Below, piece by piece: positions 1-8,998 of a stretch of 64,000 nt of DNA. Under the pieces are notes generated by a model. That model was not told the DNA's origin. It saw only the letters and a list, made by a program, of their open reading frames with translations, and did no database searches. The DNA comes from Hymenopus coronatus (Eukaryota; Arthropoda; Insecta; Mantodea; Hymenopodidae), in NCBI GenBank assembly GCA_030762935.1, contig CM060900.1:289300784-289364783 (forward strand), read 5' to 3'. A program made the translations under genes and the position numbers. Numbering within the stretch: position 1 is the first letter of the stretch; each line of letters starts with the position of its first letter.

Positions 1-660
1 AAAATCGGAGAAAGTTTAGAACAGTCACCTCAAAAATCTCTTGGTTACTTTGCTCAAGAAACTGCAATTTTGAAAGCTTCAGCATGGAAAGCAACAACAT
101 TTTTAAAACTCAAACCATACAAGGTTACTGCTTTCCAGGAATTGCTACCATGCGATCACAAAAGTCAGGTAAATTTCTGTACAATTAAAATTTAGTTGAG
201 TCAATTTTGTAACACTACATCACTTACTTTTTTATTTCGGAAAACATGTTTCAGAAGCCATGTGCTTCCATTGTCAATTCCTTCTGTAACTGGATTTTGA
301 GGATTGTTAGCGATGGAACAAACGATCCAAGATTAATACTGTTCAGTGATGAAGCACGGTTTCAATTACATGGTTATGTGTCATCACAACACAGCTGATA
401 TTAAGCTACAAACCCAATTTCATTGGTGAAACTCCCTTGCATGATGAAAAAATCGGGGTATGGTGTGCAATAAATGGATACAGAATAATAGGGCCTATTT
501 TTATGAGTGTACCATAAATGCTGAAAGATACAGGAATAATATACTGGTACCATGTTTCAAACAACGGGCAGCCATTGAATGTCGGTCTGGTTATTTCCAA
601 CAGGATTCCGCCACCGTGCTGATGAATCATTACAGTTTATTACAGAGATGTGGTGGTGGT
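1..660 (+). pseudogene. Tc1/mariner-like transposase remnant, copy 1
   Basis: This is a decayed transposase of a family abundant in insects (HTH plus DDE fold, IS630/Tc1/mariner group), cut by the left window edge. Across shifted frames the translation shows an HTH-side segment near 1-170, LILFSDEARF at 333-362 (first catalytic Asp region) and GYFQQDSATV at 589-618 (second Asp region). Stops and at least one frameshift near 480-500 break it. The C-terminal end is missing and a pentanucleotide microsatellite replaces it after about 660. A second copy lies on the minus strand at 19,480-20,670 and matches segment by segment, which confirms the reading. The enzyme would cut and paste its own element; this copy cannot be active. 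Family placement rests on motif memory and I am fairly sure of it. Confidence 0.75.
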
Positions 661-667
661 TGGTTGG

Positions 668-740
668 TTTGCTTTGCTTTGCTTTGCTTTGCTTTGCTTT
701 GCTTTGCTTTGCTTTGCTTTGCTTTGCTTTGCTTTGCTTT
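668..740 (+). repeat. (GCTTT)n microsatellite
   Basis: About fifteen uninterrupted copies of the pentamer GCTTT, followed by a short GGGTT-like run to about 760. It produces long but meaningless open frames on both strands. Confidence 0.95.
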
Positions 741-765
741 GGGTTGGGTTGGGTTGGTTGGGCTG

Positions 766-880
766 CCAACCCAAGGAGTTAAATATCTTTTATACATGTG
801 TTACAATTTTGTACTTCGTACTCTGTTAACTATTCTTGTTCTTGTCACTTATTTTATAAATTACACTAATAAACACAGAT
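766..880 (+). repeat. Dispersed repeat, shared with 22,385-22,500
   Basis: This AT-rich stretch matches the reverse complement of 22,385-22,500 over about 100 bases, including the shared string TTACAATTTTGTACTTC. It resembles the 3' end of an unidentified retroelement. It has no coding capacity that I recognise. The following 880-1,130 shows nothing identifiable. Confidence 0.55.
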
Positions 881-1134
881 TTTTCCTATCACGCATGGTT
901 TCATAATTTTTGGGTGATCTCGTATAACCATTATACACTCAGCGCGCCTAGATTTCCACGCATTATACATCTTCCTCAGATCTTTATCTAGCCTGGATGC
1001 CACCGTCTTATCGCTTGTTTGTTTGCACTAGGCAGAAGAGAGGGTTCTGTTGCCTGATAATGAACAGAAAGTGACAGTTTGTGTTCTGCTGTATGTCAAG
1101 CAGTGAGACAGTATGAAGAAACAAAGAAGTAGGT

Positions 1135-2200
1135 GCAAAAATTCTCCAAACATATTTTGCTACATATGCGGCAAATTTACACCAAAATCTCAATGGTTAC
1201 ACATTTCTAATGTTCTAAAAAGTGCATATAGACATTATTTCGGATGTCCATTACGTGACAAGGATCGCAGTTGAGCACCTCAAGTGACTTGTAAGACGCG
1301 TGATGTAAGGCTGACTCAGTGATAAAGGGTAAGAAAGTGCATTTGCCTTTTGGTATACCCATGATATGGCGTGAACCAACTAATCATGGAGATGATTGTT
1401 ACTTTTGCTTAACAAATGTAACAGGATTTTCTTCAAAAAACAAAGAAGCATTAAATACCTTGAACACCTTTCTTCGGCTATAAGACCAGTCCCACATGGA
1501 GATGATCTACCTATCCCTGTTCCACCTTCTACATGACAAGAACTATCTGAATCCGACAGCTCTTCATCTGATGAAGCAGTGCAACCATCTACATCCAAGA
1601 ATGCTGCTTATATTCCAGAAAAAGAAGAAGAAGTGGAAAAGCTACACTTAATTACACAGGTGGAACTGGATCTGGTATGTGGTTTATATCTACCCAAGCA
1701 GTTAACTGAATTTCTTGGATCTTGTCTTCAACAGTGGAAGCTGTTAGATAAAGATACTAGGGTGACAGTGTTCAGGAACAGAAATAGCGATTTCTTGCGG
1801 TATTTCAAGACCACAGATAGTGGTGTCTGTGTATGCAGTGATGTGAGTGGATTAATGTTGAAATTAGGTTTTACACATAATGCTGAAATGTGGTGCCTAT
1901 TTATTGACTGTTCTAAAATGAATTTGAAGGCTGTGTTACTACATAATGGCAATGAGCTCCCTTCTGTACCTTTGGCATATGCTGTGGCAATGAGAGAAAT
2001 TTACGGAACTATGTGCCACATTCTTCAAGCCATAAAATACGAAGATCACTGCTGGTGTATTTGCGGGGACCTTAAAGTGATTGGTCTTTTAATGGGATTG
2101 CAAAGCGGATTTACCAAATTTTCGTGACTCCTCTGCCTATGGGACAGTCGTGATACGGAAAAGCACTATAAAATTAAGGAGTGGATAGGAAGAAACAAAT
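1135..2200 (+). pseudogene. Mobile-associated conserved protein of unknown function, broken
   Basis: I recognise this as a repetitive protein found in many copies in insects, spiders and Hydra. I cannot name its domain. The N-terminal part reads through several stops: a CXXC motif (CYICGKFT, about 1,157), GCPLRDKD near 1,240, and PNIPSALRP-like sequence near 1,460-1,490. From 1,579 a 182-residue frame is open. It contains LKAVLLHNGN at 1927-1956 and ICGDLKVIGLL at about 2,059, and homology continues past its stop at 2,127 to the CLWDSRD motif near 2,135. At least five stops or frameshifts separate it from a full protein. It precedes a gypsy remnant but shares no obvious unit with it. Known family members are longer, so the C-terminal half is missing. 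The function is unknown; multicopy occurrence suggests a transposon passenger or transposase. Confidence 0.6.
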
Positions 2201-3100
2201 TCATCCCGGGACAACGAAATTTATAGATTTATAGATCCAGTAAATTAGTAGATTGTGTTCAGGGTGAACTTAAGATCAAAGTGGCTCAAATTTTGTAATA
2301 GACGAATGACATGCTTATGCAGGTTAAACAGTTAAAGATAGTTGAATTGGGTACTGCGCAGTTAAGTGCTACTGTTACTGGGGAGGTTGACAGTTTACGC
2401 AAGACATCCAAGAAAAATTGGGTAATTCCCACGGTAGTGTGGTTCACGAGTTTAAGATTGAGATAACAAATGCAAAATTGCCTTATCCCTGGCCAAAATC
2501 CACAGATACTGTTCAGGGTTTTAAAGTAGATGCAGCTGAATCTATAGTTAAATATTTTATGCAATTAGTCGAATTAAAATACCAACACGTTCATTTAATG
2601 TACATGAAAGTACTATTTTTCAGATTATTTATCCTCATTTAAAGAATCCACAAGCCGATTTGGCTTTGAAAGCTTTGAAACAACAACTTTCACTTAATAT
2701 GTTTCCAGAACAGGCGATTAAGGTAATGTTTTTTTCCGGTACAATACAGTTATGTAGTTAATAAGTACTATTTTAGGAAACACAGGGAAACAGAAGATTT
2801 TTGTAGAGAATATTCGAGAGGTAGCCGTCGCCTTATGTGTTCGTGATTCACATGAGGCAGACAGTTAAATTGGTCATGATCAATTTTTTGTCATTCTGAG
2901 ATGTGTACACTCTGTTTAGTACAGCCTGATATAGAAGCTTTTGAAGAATTTCAAGAAATTATAATTCGTCATGGCTATCTCTCTGAACAGTCTGACCAAT
3001 TTTCAACTAAGGCAATGTTGACCGCGATCGAACCGGTTAAGACGGCTATAGTGCGCCATCATTGTCACATAATTGGCCATCTTCAATGAGACTGTTTTAA
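2201..3100 (+). other. Non-coding or strongly decayed stretch, possibly gypsy gag side
   Basis: No frame longer than 92 codons is convincing here. Position directly upstream of a protease-like segment makes decayed gag sequence likely, but I see no zinc knuckle or capsid motif. Nothing else is identifiable. Confidence 0.3.
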
Positions 3101-3204
3101 GATGCCAATAAGCGTAAGAAGTCGAGTAATGATTTGGATTTATGACAATTAGCAGCAACAGTTAATTTCGATCCTAAACCTATCCATCATAATTATGTGG
3201 CGAA

Positions 3205-3650
3205 TAAAGCTCGTCATTGCCGAGTGTTAGTGGAAGTGGTTAAGGTTCCTGCTTTGGCCTTGTTAGATATGGGAAGTGTTGTTTCCTTAGTCAGTGCCAA
3301 GTTTATGAAGTCCTGACTAGTAAACACTTCCCATACCGACGTTAAATGTGCTGGGATAACTGCAAAACCACTGGCGGTATTAGATTAATGTCTATTGCCT
3401 AAAAGAATTTCAAATTTTCGTTGGAATGTAGAGGTTTAAGTGGTACCTGACCTCCCAACGCAAATAGTTTTAGGGAGTAATTTCATAGCCAATCCCACTA
3501 TAAATATTGATGTGTCAGATTGTCTCTTATGGCTTAATTTTAATTCTAACGTACGTATTCCAGCTCCGTTAATAGATTTGGGCGTATTATTGAGAAACCA
3601 GGGGCATACATTTTCAATGAGCAATGTTGAAATGGTGGGAAAGTCAAAAT
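3205..3650 (+). pseudogene. Gypsy aspartic protease remnant
   Basis: The translation VPALALLDMGSVVSLVS near 3,246-3,296 matches a retropepsin active site, where the usual Asp-Thr-Gly-Ser has become Asp-Met-Gly-Ser. A stop follows at about 3,316. A second open segment (3,440-3,652) contains PDLPTQIVLGSNF, typical of the second half of gypsy proteases before RT. The enzyme would mature the Gag-Pol polyprotein. The Thr to Met change and two stops make it inactive. Confidence 0.65.
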
Positions 3651-3689
3651 GATCAATTGTTGTCGCACTTGACGCGCACTCAAGCTTGT

Positions 3690-3938
3690 AGTCTTCGGAA
3701 AGTTGTAGAGAAATTGTCTGATATCCTTACAGAGAACTTAGGGCGTACAGACTTGATTTATTATGATATTGAGTGATTAGATAAATCCCCGGTTAGGTTC
3801 CCTTCGTATAGGTTACCACCTCATAGGTAGGGCTTATTGAAGTCTGAAGTGAATGAAATGCTCCGGAAGGGCGCCTACGTCAAATTATTCTAGCGCGGTC
3901 TTTTTAGTTTCTAACAAAAGAGCTTAAGTTTAGCGGGT
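3690..3938 (+). pseudogene. Gypsy reverse transcriptase N-terminal remnant
   Basis: The translation reads LSDILTENLGRTDLIYYDIE, then PVRFPSYRLPP, then EVNEMLRKGAYVK and SSAVFLV in a shifted frame. These correspond to the fingers region of gypsy RT up to the first catalytic block. Stops occur at about 3,775 and 3,828. The palm domain with the YxDD box is not present downstream, so the RT is truncated. Confidence 0.6.
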
Positions 3939-4213
3939 TTTAGGCCCTAATGTCCCATTTAGCTTTATTAGGCTGAATAAGATTAGCATCCAAACCACTT
4001 GAAACATAAAAGTACTTTGAAGTGCCTAAAAATCCGGTCCCTAGTTATTAAGTAACCAATTAATTCCACGGATCATACGTCAACTACTCCGTCTGTAGCT
4101 ACGAGAATTCTCGAGTCGCCTCTCTATACACGAGACTTTCGTTGCCACATTCTCGAGAGTGGCGTGGCTTACGAGTAACGAGCGAGAGCGGCACGGTTTT
4201 TGACCGGCTCTAG
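3939..4213 (+). other. Unreadable segment within the gypsy remnant
   Basis: This replaces the RT core. It includes a short palindromic GAGAATTCTCGAG block at about 4,110 and GAG/CTC-rich sequence. It may be a small insertion or simply decayed RT. No match to any other part of the window was noticed. Confidence 0.3.
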
Positions 4214-4536
4214 TTATAGGTTATTCCTGAAGGACTCTTTCCCAAATCGAAGCAAAATATTCCATTTATGAATTAGAAGTGTTAGCGGTCCTGCATGGGT
4301 TGAATAAGTTTAAATTTTATTTGCAGCTTAAGGATTTTCTGCTTGAAACTGATAACCAAGCATTATCTTGGGTTCTTGCTGCTCCACGTAAAACCGGCAA
4401 GATAGCTAGGTGGACTCTTGTCACCTTGGCCTACAAATTAATTGTATTGCGGACGCTTTGTCTAGAATGTTTGAAAAAAGTGTTAGAGAACCGAAGATTG
4501 TGTGTGATTATAGACCAGTTTTTTTACGGTGCTTAA
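4214..4536 (+). pseudogene. Gypsy RNase H remnant
   Basis: The segment reads RTLSQIEAKYSIYELEVLAV and continues in frame to FLLETDNQALSWVL, the hallmark of the connection and RNase H region of Ty3/gypsy polymerases. It retains the Glu of YELE and the Asp of ETDNQAL. The open part runs 4,279-4,536. The C-terminus is frameshifted near 4,420 just before the expected DALSRM-type motif. RNase H would degrade the RNA strand of the RNA/DNA hybrid. Confidence 0.7.
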
Positions 4537-4735
4537 TCAGTAACCGTTAGAATATGGGGAATTTTCTAAGTTTCAAAATGAGGATGACAAGCTGAAGCCG
4601 ATTATTGAAGCATTGCAATCGGGTGAGGTAATATTGCCCTATAGACTTCCTGAAAACACTCTATGTTGCAATGATAAGTCAGATAAGTGTTAGTAGTGCC
4701 GGAAAAGTTTATACCAGTATTGTTTAAATATTATC

Positions 4736-5714
4736 ATTAAGGATCCTTTGGCACCCATCAAGGCATTTGCAAAACCCGTCATAAAATTCGGCAATGATTT
4801 ATTTGGAAAGACATGGACGCGTATATTAGGGCGTTAGTGAATGCATGTCAAATCTGCCCAAAATACCAGACTTGGACATTTGTCCTCTGATATAGCTAAT
4901 CGTCCGATGGAAAAGTTGTTTTGTGGATTATAATGGACCTTTTCCTAGGAGTTCCAAGGACAGCCGTTATGTATTGGTAATTGTAGATGCCTTTAGTAAG
5001 TACTCGTGGTTTATTCCAATGCTGGAGGCAAATGCAATGCATACCATACAGGGACTCAAGTTAATTATGTCATGTTTCGGTGTGCCAAAGCTAATTGTTT
5101 CCGATAATGGTATGTATTTTAAGGCCAAATCTTTACGAACATTTTGTTTCAACAATGGAATACAGCAAGTATTGACCATCCCCAACTATCCCAAACCGTC
5201 ATTGAGTGAGCGGGTTAACAAAAATCTGAAGACTGCGTTGATTGCGTAACATCACAATAGCCAAACAAAATGAAATCTGGAGCTGCATTGGACGCAATTC
5301 GCTTTCAGTGCTACGAAACATGAAGCGCATGTAGAATGTCCGTTTGCACTGATATTATCGTTCCCTCCTAATTGCCCATTGGTCAATGTGTGCCTGGTAA
5401 AATATATTTTGCCGGACGAGGTTAATCCTGCAAGATGATTGATGTTTGGAAAAGGGTTAAGAATAATTTGTTAAGAACTAGACTGAAATATCAATGATGT
5501 TATAAGTGTCGGCATGAGCATGTGTTCACTGTGGGTGTTGTAGTTTTTCTGAAAGCACACCGCATAAGCAAGAAAGCAAATAAATACGCTGCTAATCTCG
5601 TGCTGAGGTATGTGGGCCTTTATAAAATAATTAAGATGTTTTATTCTGTTTCCGTTTTATTACAGCATCAGACTCAGCAGAAACGATGCCTATGTCAGAT
5701 CAAACGCTAAAGGT
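4736..5714 (+). pseudogene. Gypsy integrase remnant
   Basis: A degraded zinc-binding region near 4,740-4,870 is followed by an open 108-codon stretch (4,923-5,249). That stretch carries the catalytic core: an Asp in MDYNGPFPRSS, an Asp in IVSDNGMYF, and a Glu in SLSERVNKNLK. So all three DDE residues are visible. The downstream C-terminal region (5,280-5,714) still reads as integrase-like text through many stops. The protein would join the cDNA ends to host DNA. Loss of frame makes it non-functional. Confidence 0.7.
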
Positions 5715-5959
5715 CGGTTGATTAAGCCTCTTTGCCATTTTCTTTTAAGGGCATGCCATTTTAATGTATATAAATAATTGGACCAAGTTACATGCGTTTA
5801 AATAAACCGCCCTGGAGCGCAACGTATGCTAGTGGCGAAAAGGTGAAACCTTGTCTAGTAGTGCTGTGAATGCCAGTCATGCAGAACGATTCAGTTGGGA
5901 GTTAGACAAGGATACAAAAGGAGTGTTTACTGTACCTAACATGGAACTGTAATGTCAGC

Positions 5960-6640
5960 AACGCACATCGATAAAGTTTTGTGTTTTTCCTAGACAAAAC
6001 TCCTACAGAAACCTTAGAAATGGTGCAGCAAGCACATAAAGACCATGCTTTAGGTATGAAGACCTTAAATATTTTCTGCGCCCTAGACGACCGGTAACAG
6101 CAAAAACGGATCAACGCAATTATGCAAGAAGATCGTTGCATAACAATTGTGAAGGTTGCAGAGATTATACATTTGCCTTTTGGAACCGTAGAAGATACTA
6201 TTTGCAATACTCTTGGGTCCACTGAAGAGAAAAATCGCCGAGAAGCGACCAGATCTTGCAAGGATTTTGCATCAAGAAAATGCGCCCTCTTATCGAGCGC
6301 GTGCAGCTCAAGATGCCATCGAAGAATTGGGCATTGAGATCATGTCATCCATATTCTCCGGATGTCACACCTTGCAATTTTCACCTCTTCCCTAAAGCGA
6401 AAAAGGGGCTTCGTGGTCGCCATTTTCAAAATGATAAGGAGTTAAGCAACGTTGTAATGGGTATACTGAACGACTGTCAAAAAAGGGGTTCAGTGAGTGT
6501 TTTGAACACTGAGTAAATCTTTGCATTAGGTGTATTTCAACAGAGGTAGAACACTTCGAAAGTTTATAAGCACATTTGAATGAAATAAAGCAATTATGTG
6601 TTAATTACAAAATCAGCCCGTTTATTTATTAATACACCCT
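5960..6640 (+). pseudogene. mariner transposase remnant
   Basis: The N-terminal text (KFCVFLDKTPTETLEM in one frame, about 5,974-6,022) matches the first helix-turn-helix of insect mariner transposases. The C-terminal part reads HQENAPSYRARA near 6,272 and then YSPDVTPCNFHLFPKAKKGL in a shifted frame near 6,350. The second catalytic Asp of the HQDNAP-like motif is Glu here. At least three frame changes occur and a central portion is missing. It is independent of the copy 1/copy 2 family. Sequence after the stop at 6,516 is non-coding and the inverted terminal repeats are not recognisable. Confidence 0.65.
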
Positions 6641-7200
6641 TGTATCGGGTAGTTATGCACTCGAGCTGGTTGAGATGGAAGCTGATTGAGTTGTCAAATA
6701 AAATATATATAATGTGAGGGGGGGCAGAAGGACCAATGTTGGTATTTGCTTCTAAACCCAATTATACTCAGTTTGGTGCTTACTATAACGAGGCATGCCG
6801 ACCAACATATGCAAAATAAGCCCAAGTAAGAAGCATATTACTATGTATGAAGCATGGTTATGTATTAGAAAAAAAATTATCTTTTATTTTTCTTAGGTAG
6901 GATTACTGTTTCATTTCCGGTACCCCTCCTCTAGACATGGATTCGTCAATTCCTTTTGTTCTGCGCATGTGTGCTTTACCCTCCTTCCCCTACTTTCCTT
7001 GCCTCTGCATTTCACAAGATATTGTAGGGAGGAGTTTCTCTCGGAGAGTTTGACAGCTGACTTCACTTCGTCTCTTCATCCTGGCGATAACATTTCATTC
7101 CAGGCTATTTAAACGTCCGGTTTGTTAGATTCCATTCTTCACGAAGTCTTTATTATCAGAGTTAATAACTAAAGATTAAAGCAATAATACTACGTTGCAG
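6641..7200 (+). other. Non-coding stretch, LTR-like promoter look
   Basis: No coding frame. A G-rich start (TGTGAGGGGGGGCAG, about 6,713), a CTATTTAAACG box near 7,105 and an end at CA just before the hAT terminus are reminiscent of a solo LTR. No duplicate LTR or clear target duplication was found, so this remains a guess. Confidence 0.25.
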
Positions 7201-7870
7201 TGGCGGCTCGTGAGCTTTTTTCTCGGTGGGGCCAGATGTGAAGATGATTGCAATTAAAGTAAAAGTGGGGTTACACCTTTTAAAACTTTAGTTTCACTGC
7301 CAAAAAGACTACAATAAAGGAAATGTGGTAAAACATTAGGGATATATTTTCAAACATAAAGTAAATATTAATAGAAAATAAAATAGAATTCATCAAGTGG
7401 CAATCTTGCTTGTACAAGAGCTCAGTTCGTCTATTATTCTGGGCGGCAAACATTGCAATCCCACTGTTATTGAAGTTAAGGATTTCACAAATTTCCTTTT
7501 TGTGAATGGAACAAACAGCCAAGGAATTAAGCCTATCTTGGCCCATGGTGTTCCTAAGGAAATACTTAATTCTTTTCAATGTACTGAAACTTCTCTCTGC
7601 CTGAGCTGTAGAAACTGGAGTTGATACTGCACTTTGCAGCGTTTTGTGTGCTTCAGAACACGATTTCTTACTGAACCAACTATTAGAAAAAGTTCTCTGT
7701 TTTTTTTTTCTATCTTGTTGCGTAATTGTAAAAGTATTTGTTTAATGTGCACCTAATCGTTTAATTTCAAGTTTGTCTTCTACCTTTAGTGAATGAAAGG
7801 GATTTTTCAACAAATAATCCACTCTATTCATTATAAAATTACACTACTTTGTGCACTAAACAATTACAAT
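7201..7870 (-). mobile_element. hAT transposon, internally deleted derivative
   Basis: The outer end begins with CAGTGGCGGCTCGTGAGC at about 7,203, a typical hAT terminal inverted repeat, oriented inward to the right. On the minus strand the coding region runs from an N-terminal TTF-type zinc finger segment straight into the C-terminal dimerisation domain. The central DDE/RNase H-like core is absent. The opposite terminus is not visible and is probably lost where the Jockey LINE B begins. This is the usual layout of a non-autonomous deletion copy. Confidence 0.6.
7280..7831 (-). pseudogene. hAT transposase, N-terminus fused to hATC domain
   Basis: A Met at 7,831 begins MNRVDYLLKNPF, then KVEDKLEIKRLG, the typical opening of ZMYM-like hAT transposases, followed by RTFSNSWFSKKS of the TTF zinc-finger region. 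After about 7,650 it jumps to STPVSTAQAERSFSTLKRI and NTMGQDRLNSLAV, the C-terminal hATC dimerisation motif. A stop near 7,745 and a frame change at about 7,680 also occur. The middle 350-400 residues with the catalytic acidic residues are missing, so it is inactive. Confidence 0.65.
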
Positions 7871-8114
7871 TCCAACAACAATCACACGAATGCTAAACTT
7901 CATGTAACGGGTCAGGTGACTGTGGCCCCAAGCGTTCCTGTGTGCGTTGCCGGCAGAGGGTGAAGGGAAGCGAAAGAGATATAGACACGTGATTGACACG
8001 GCGTGAAGAGGGGTGGGTGTTGACAGCGGGGCCATGTAAGCTGGCCCAACGTTCTTCGCATAGGATTGAGAAAGATGGGGAGGGAATTCCCAAGATTGAC
8101 ACGGTGACCACCCT

Positions 8115-8998
8115 GTACAGCACAAGTCGACCCACACCACGGCAGAGAGGGGCCGGTGCAGTGCTATCGATGCCTGCGCTTCCACCACTCTAGCCACGCG
8201 TGTGAGCGGAACACCGCTTGCTTGCGCTGTGCAGGTGAGCACCATGTAAAAGACTGCCCTCACCCCAGAGAGGTAACTAAGTGTGCAAACTGCGAGGGGC
8301 GCCATATTGGTATCTATGGCGGTTGCCCCAAAAAACTGCAGATAATCCAGGCAAGTCAGGGCAGAGCCATTACCAACCCTGCGAATGTGCGTCAAGGCAC
8401 CAGCTTTGCCAACGCTATGTCGAGGCATGTAGAAGTGCTTCGATAGGCTGAGGCAACGCTGGCTGTACCAGCAAACCAGACCGAGAGCTCGGATACTCAG
8501 ATCACCACCCCCCCTGCGCCCCCCAGGGAGCAGAGACCCAAGCAGGAGAAGAAGAAACTGGCACGGCCTCCCAAGAAGCCCGTGGCTCAGACCGCCGCTG
8601 CGGCAAACTCAACCCCGGCACCTGCAGCCGCAACAGCCGAGCCAGCTGCCCCGCTGACCACGGGTGGCCAGCCCAGCCAAGCGGCCACGCAGCTTCCCCC
8701 TCCAGAGCAGGAAGCAGCTCCTATTGGCTCGACCAATGAGAGCGAAGCTGCTGCTCCAGCCACTGCCCAGGCAGTAGCTGCACCTTGGGAGAACCTCTCC
8801 GTGCCTATTGACGATATGACCGAGTTTTCCGAGCTCTCAGCCTGGTTTGCCGACCTCATATCGCGATCCCTCCCCATATTATGGCGCTGCAGGGAACAAC
8901 TGACAAGCCCCACATCCCCGCATTTCAGAAGGTCACCATCGTGCATGAGACAGCCCGACTGCACTTCCCTGACTCCAGCTCGTAATGGCGGCGCTTAG
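8115..8998 (+). pseudogene. Element B ORF1 (Gag-like, zinc knuckles)
   Basis: From 8,156 a frame carries three zinc knuckles: CYRCLRFHHSSHAC (CX2CX4HX4C), CLRCAGEHHVKDC (CX2CX3HX4C) and CANCEGRHIGIYGGC (CX2CX3HX6C). These bind the element RNA. After an in-frame TAG at 8,444-8,446 the same frame continues through an Ala/Pro-rich linker and ends with a conserved tail (MTEFSELSAWFADL, shared in form with F/H). The N-terminal PRE_C2HC region seen in the F/H copy is not readable here. ORF1 ends at a TAG at 8,996-8,998, overlapping the ORF2 start. Only one nonsense change separates the two halves. Confidence 0.8.
8985..8998 (+). promoter_or_regulatory. ORF1 stop / ORF2 start overlap
   Basis: The string ATGGCGGCGCTTAG contains the ORF2 start codon and, in another frame, the ORF1 stop codon 9 bases later. 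Such overlaps suit coupled termination-reinitiation, which has been shown for some insect non-LTR elements. That mechanism is inferred here, not demonstrated. Confidence 0.5.

Larger units (their letters stand above)
3101..5780 (+). mobile_element. Ty3/gypsy LTR retrotransposon remnant
   Basis: Protease, reverse transcriptase start, RNase H and integrase remnants follow one another in the order typical of Ty3/gypsy pol. Most of the RT core is missing or unreadable between about 3,940 and 4,213. Many stops and frameshifts break every domain. I could not find paired LTRs, primer binding site or polypurine tract, so the element limits are approximate. No envelope gene is seen. An old, dead insertion. 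Confidence 0.75.

Noticed and set aside
557..769. Open frames over the GCTTT repeat on both strands (up to 148 codons)
   Set aside because: The repeat unit lacks stops in several frames; the protein is a pentapeptide repeat made by the microsatellite.
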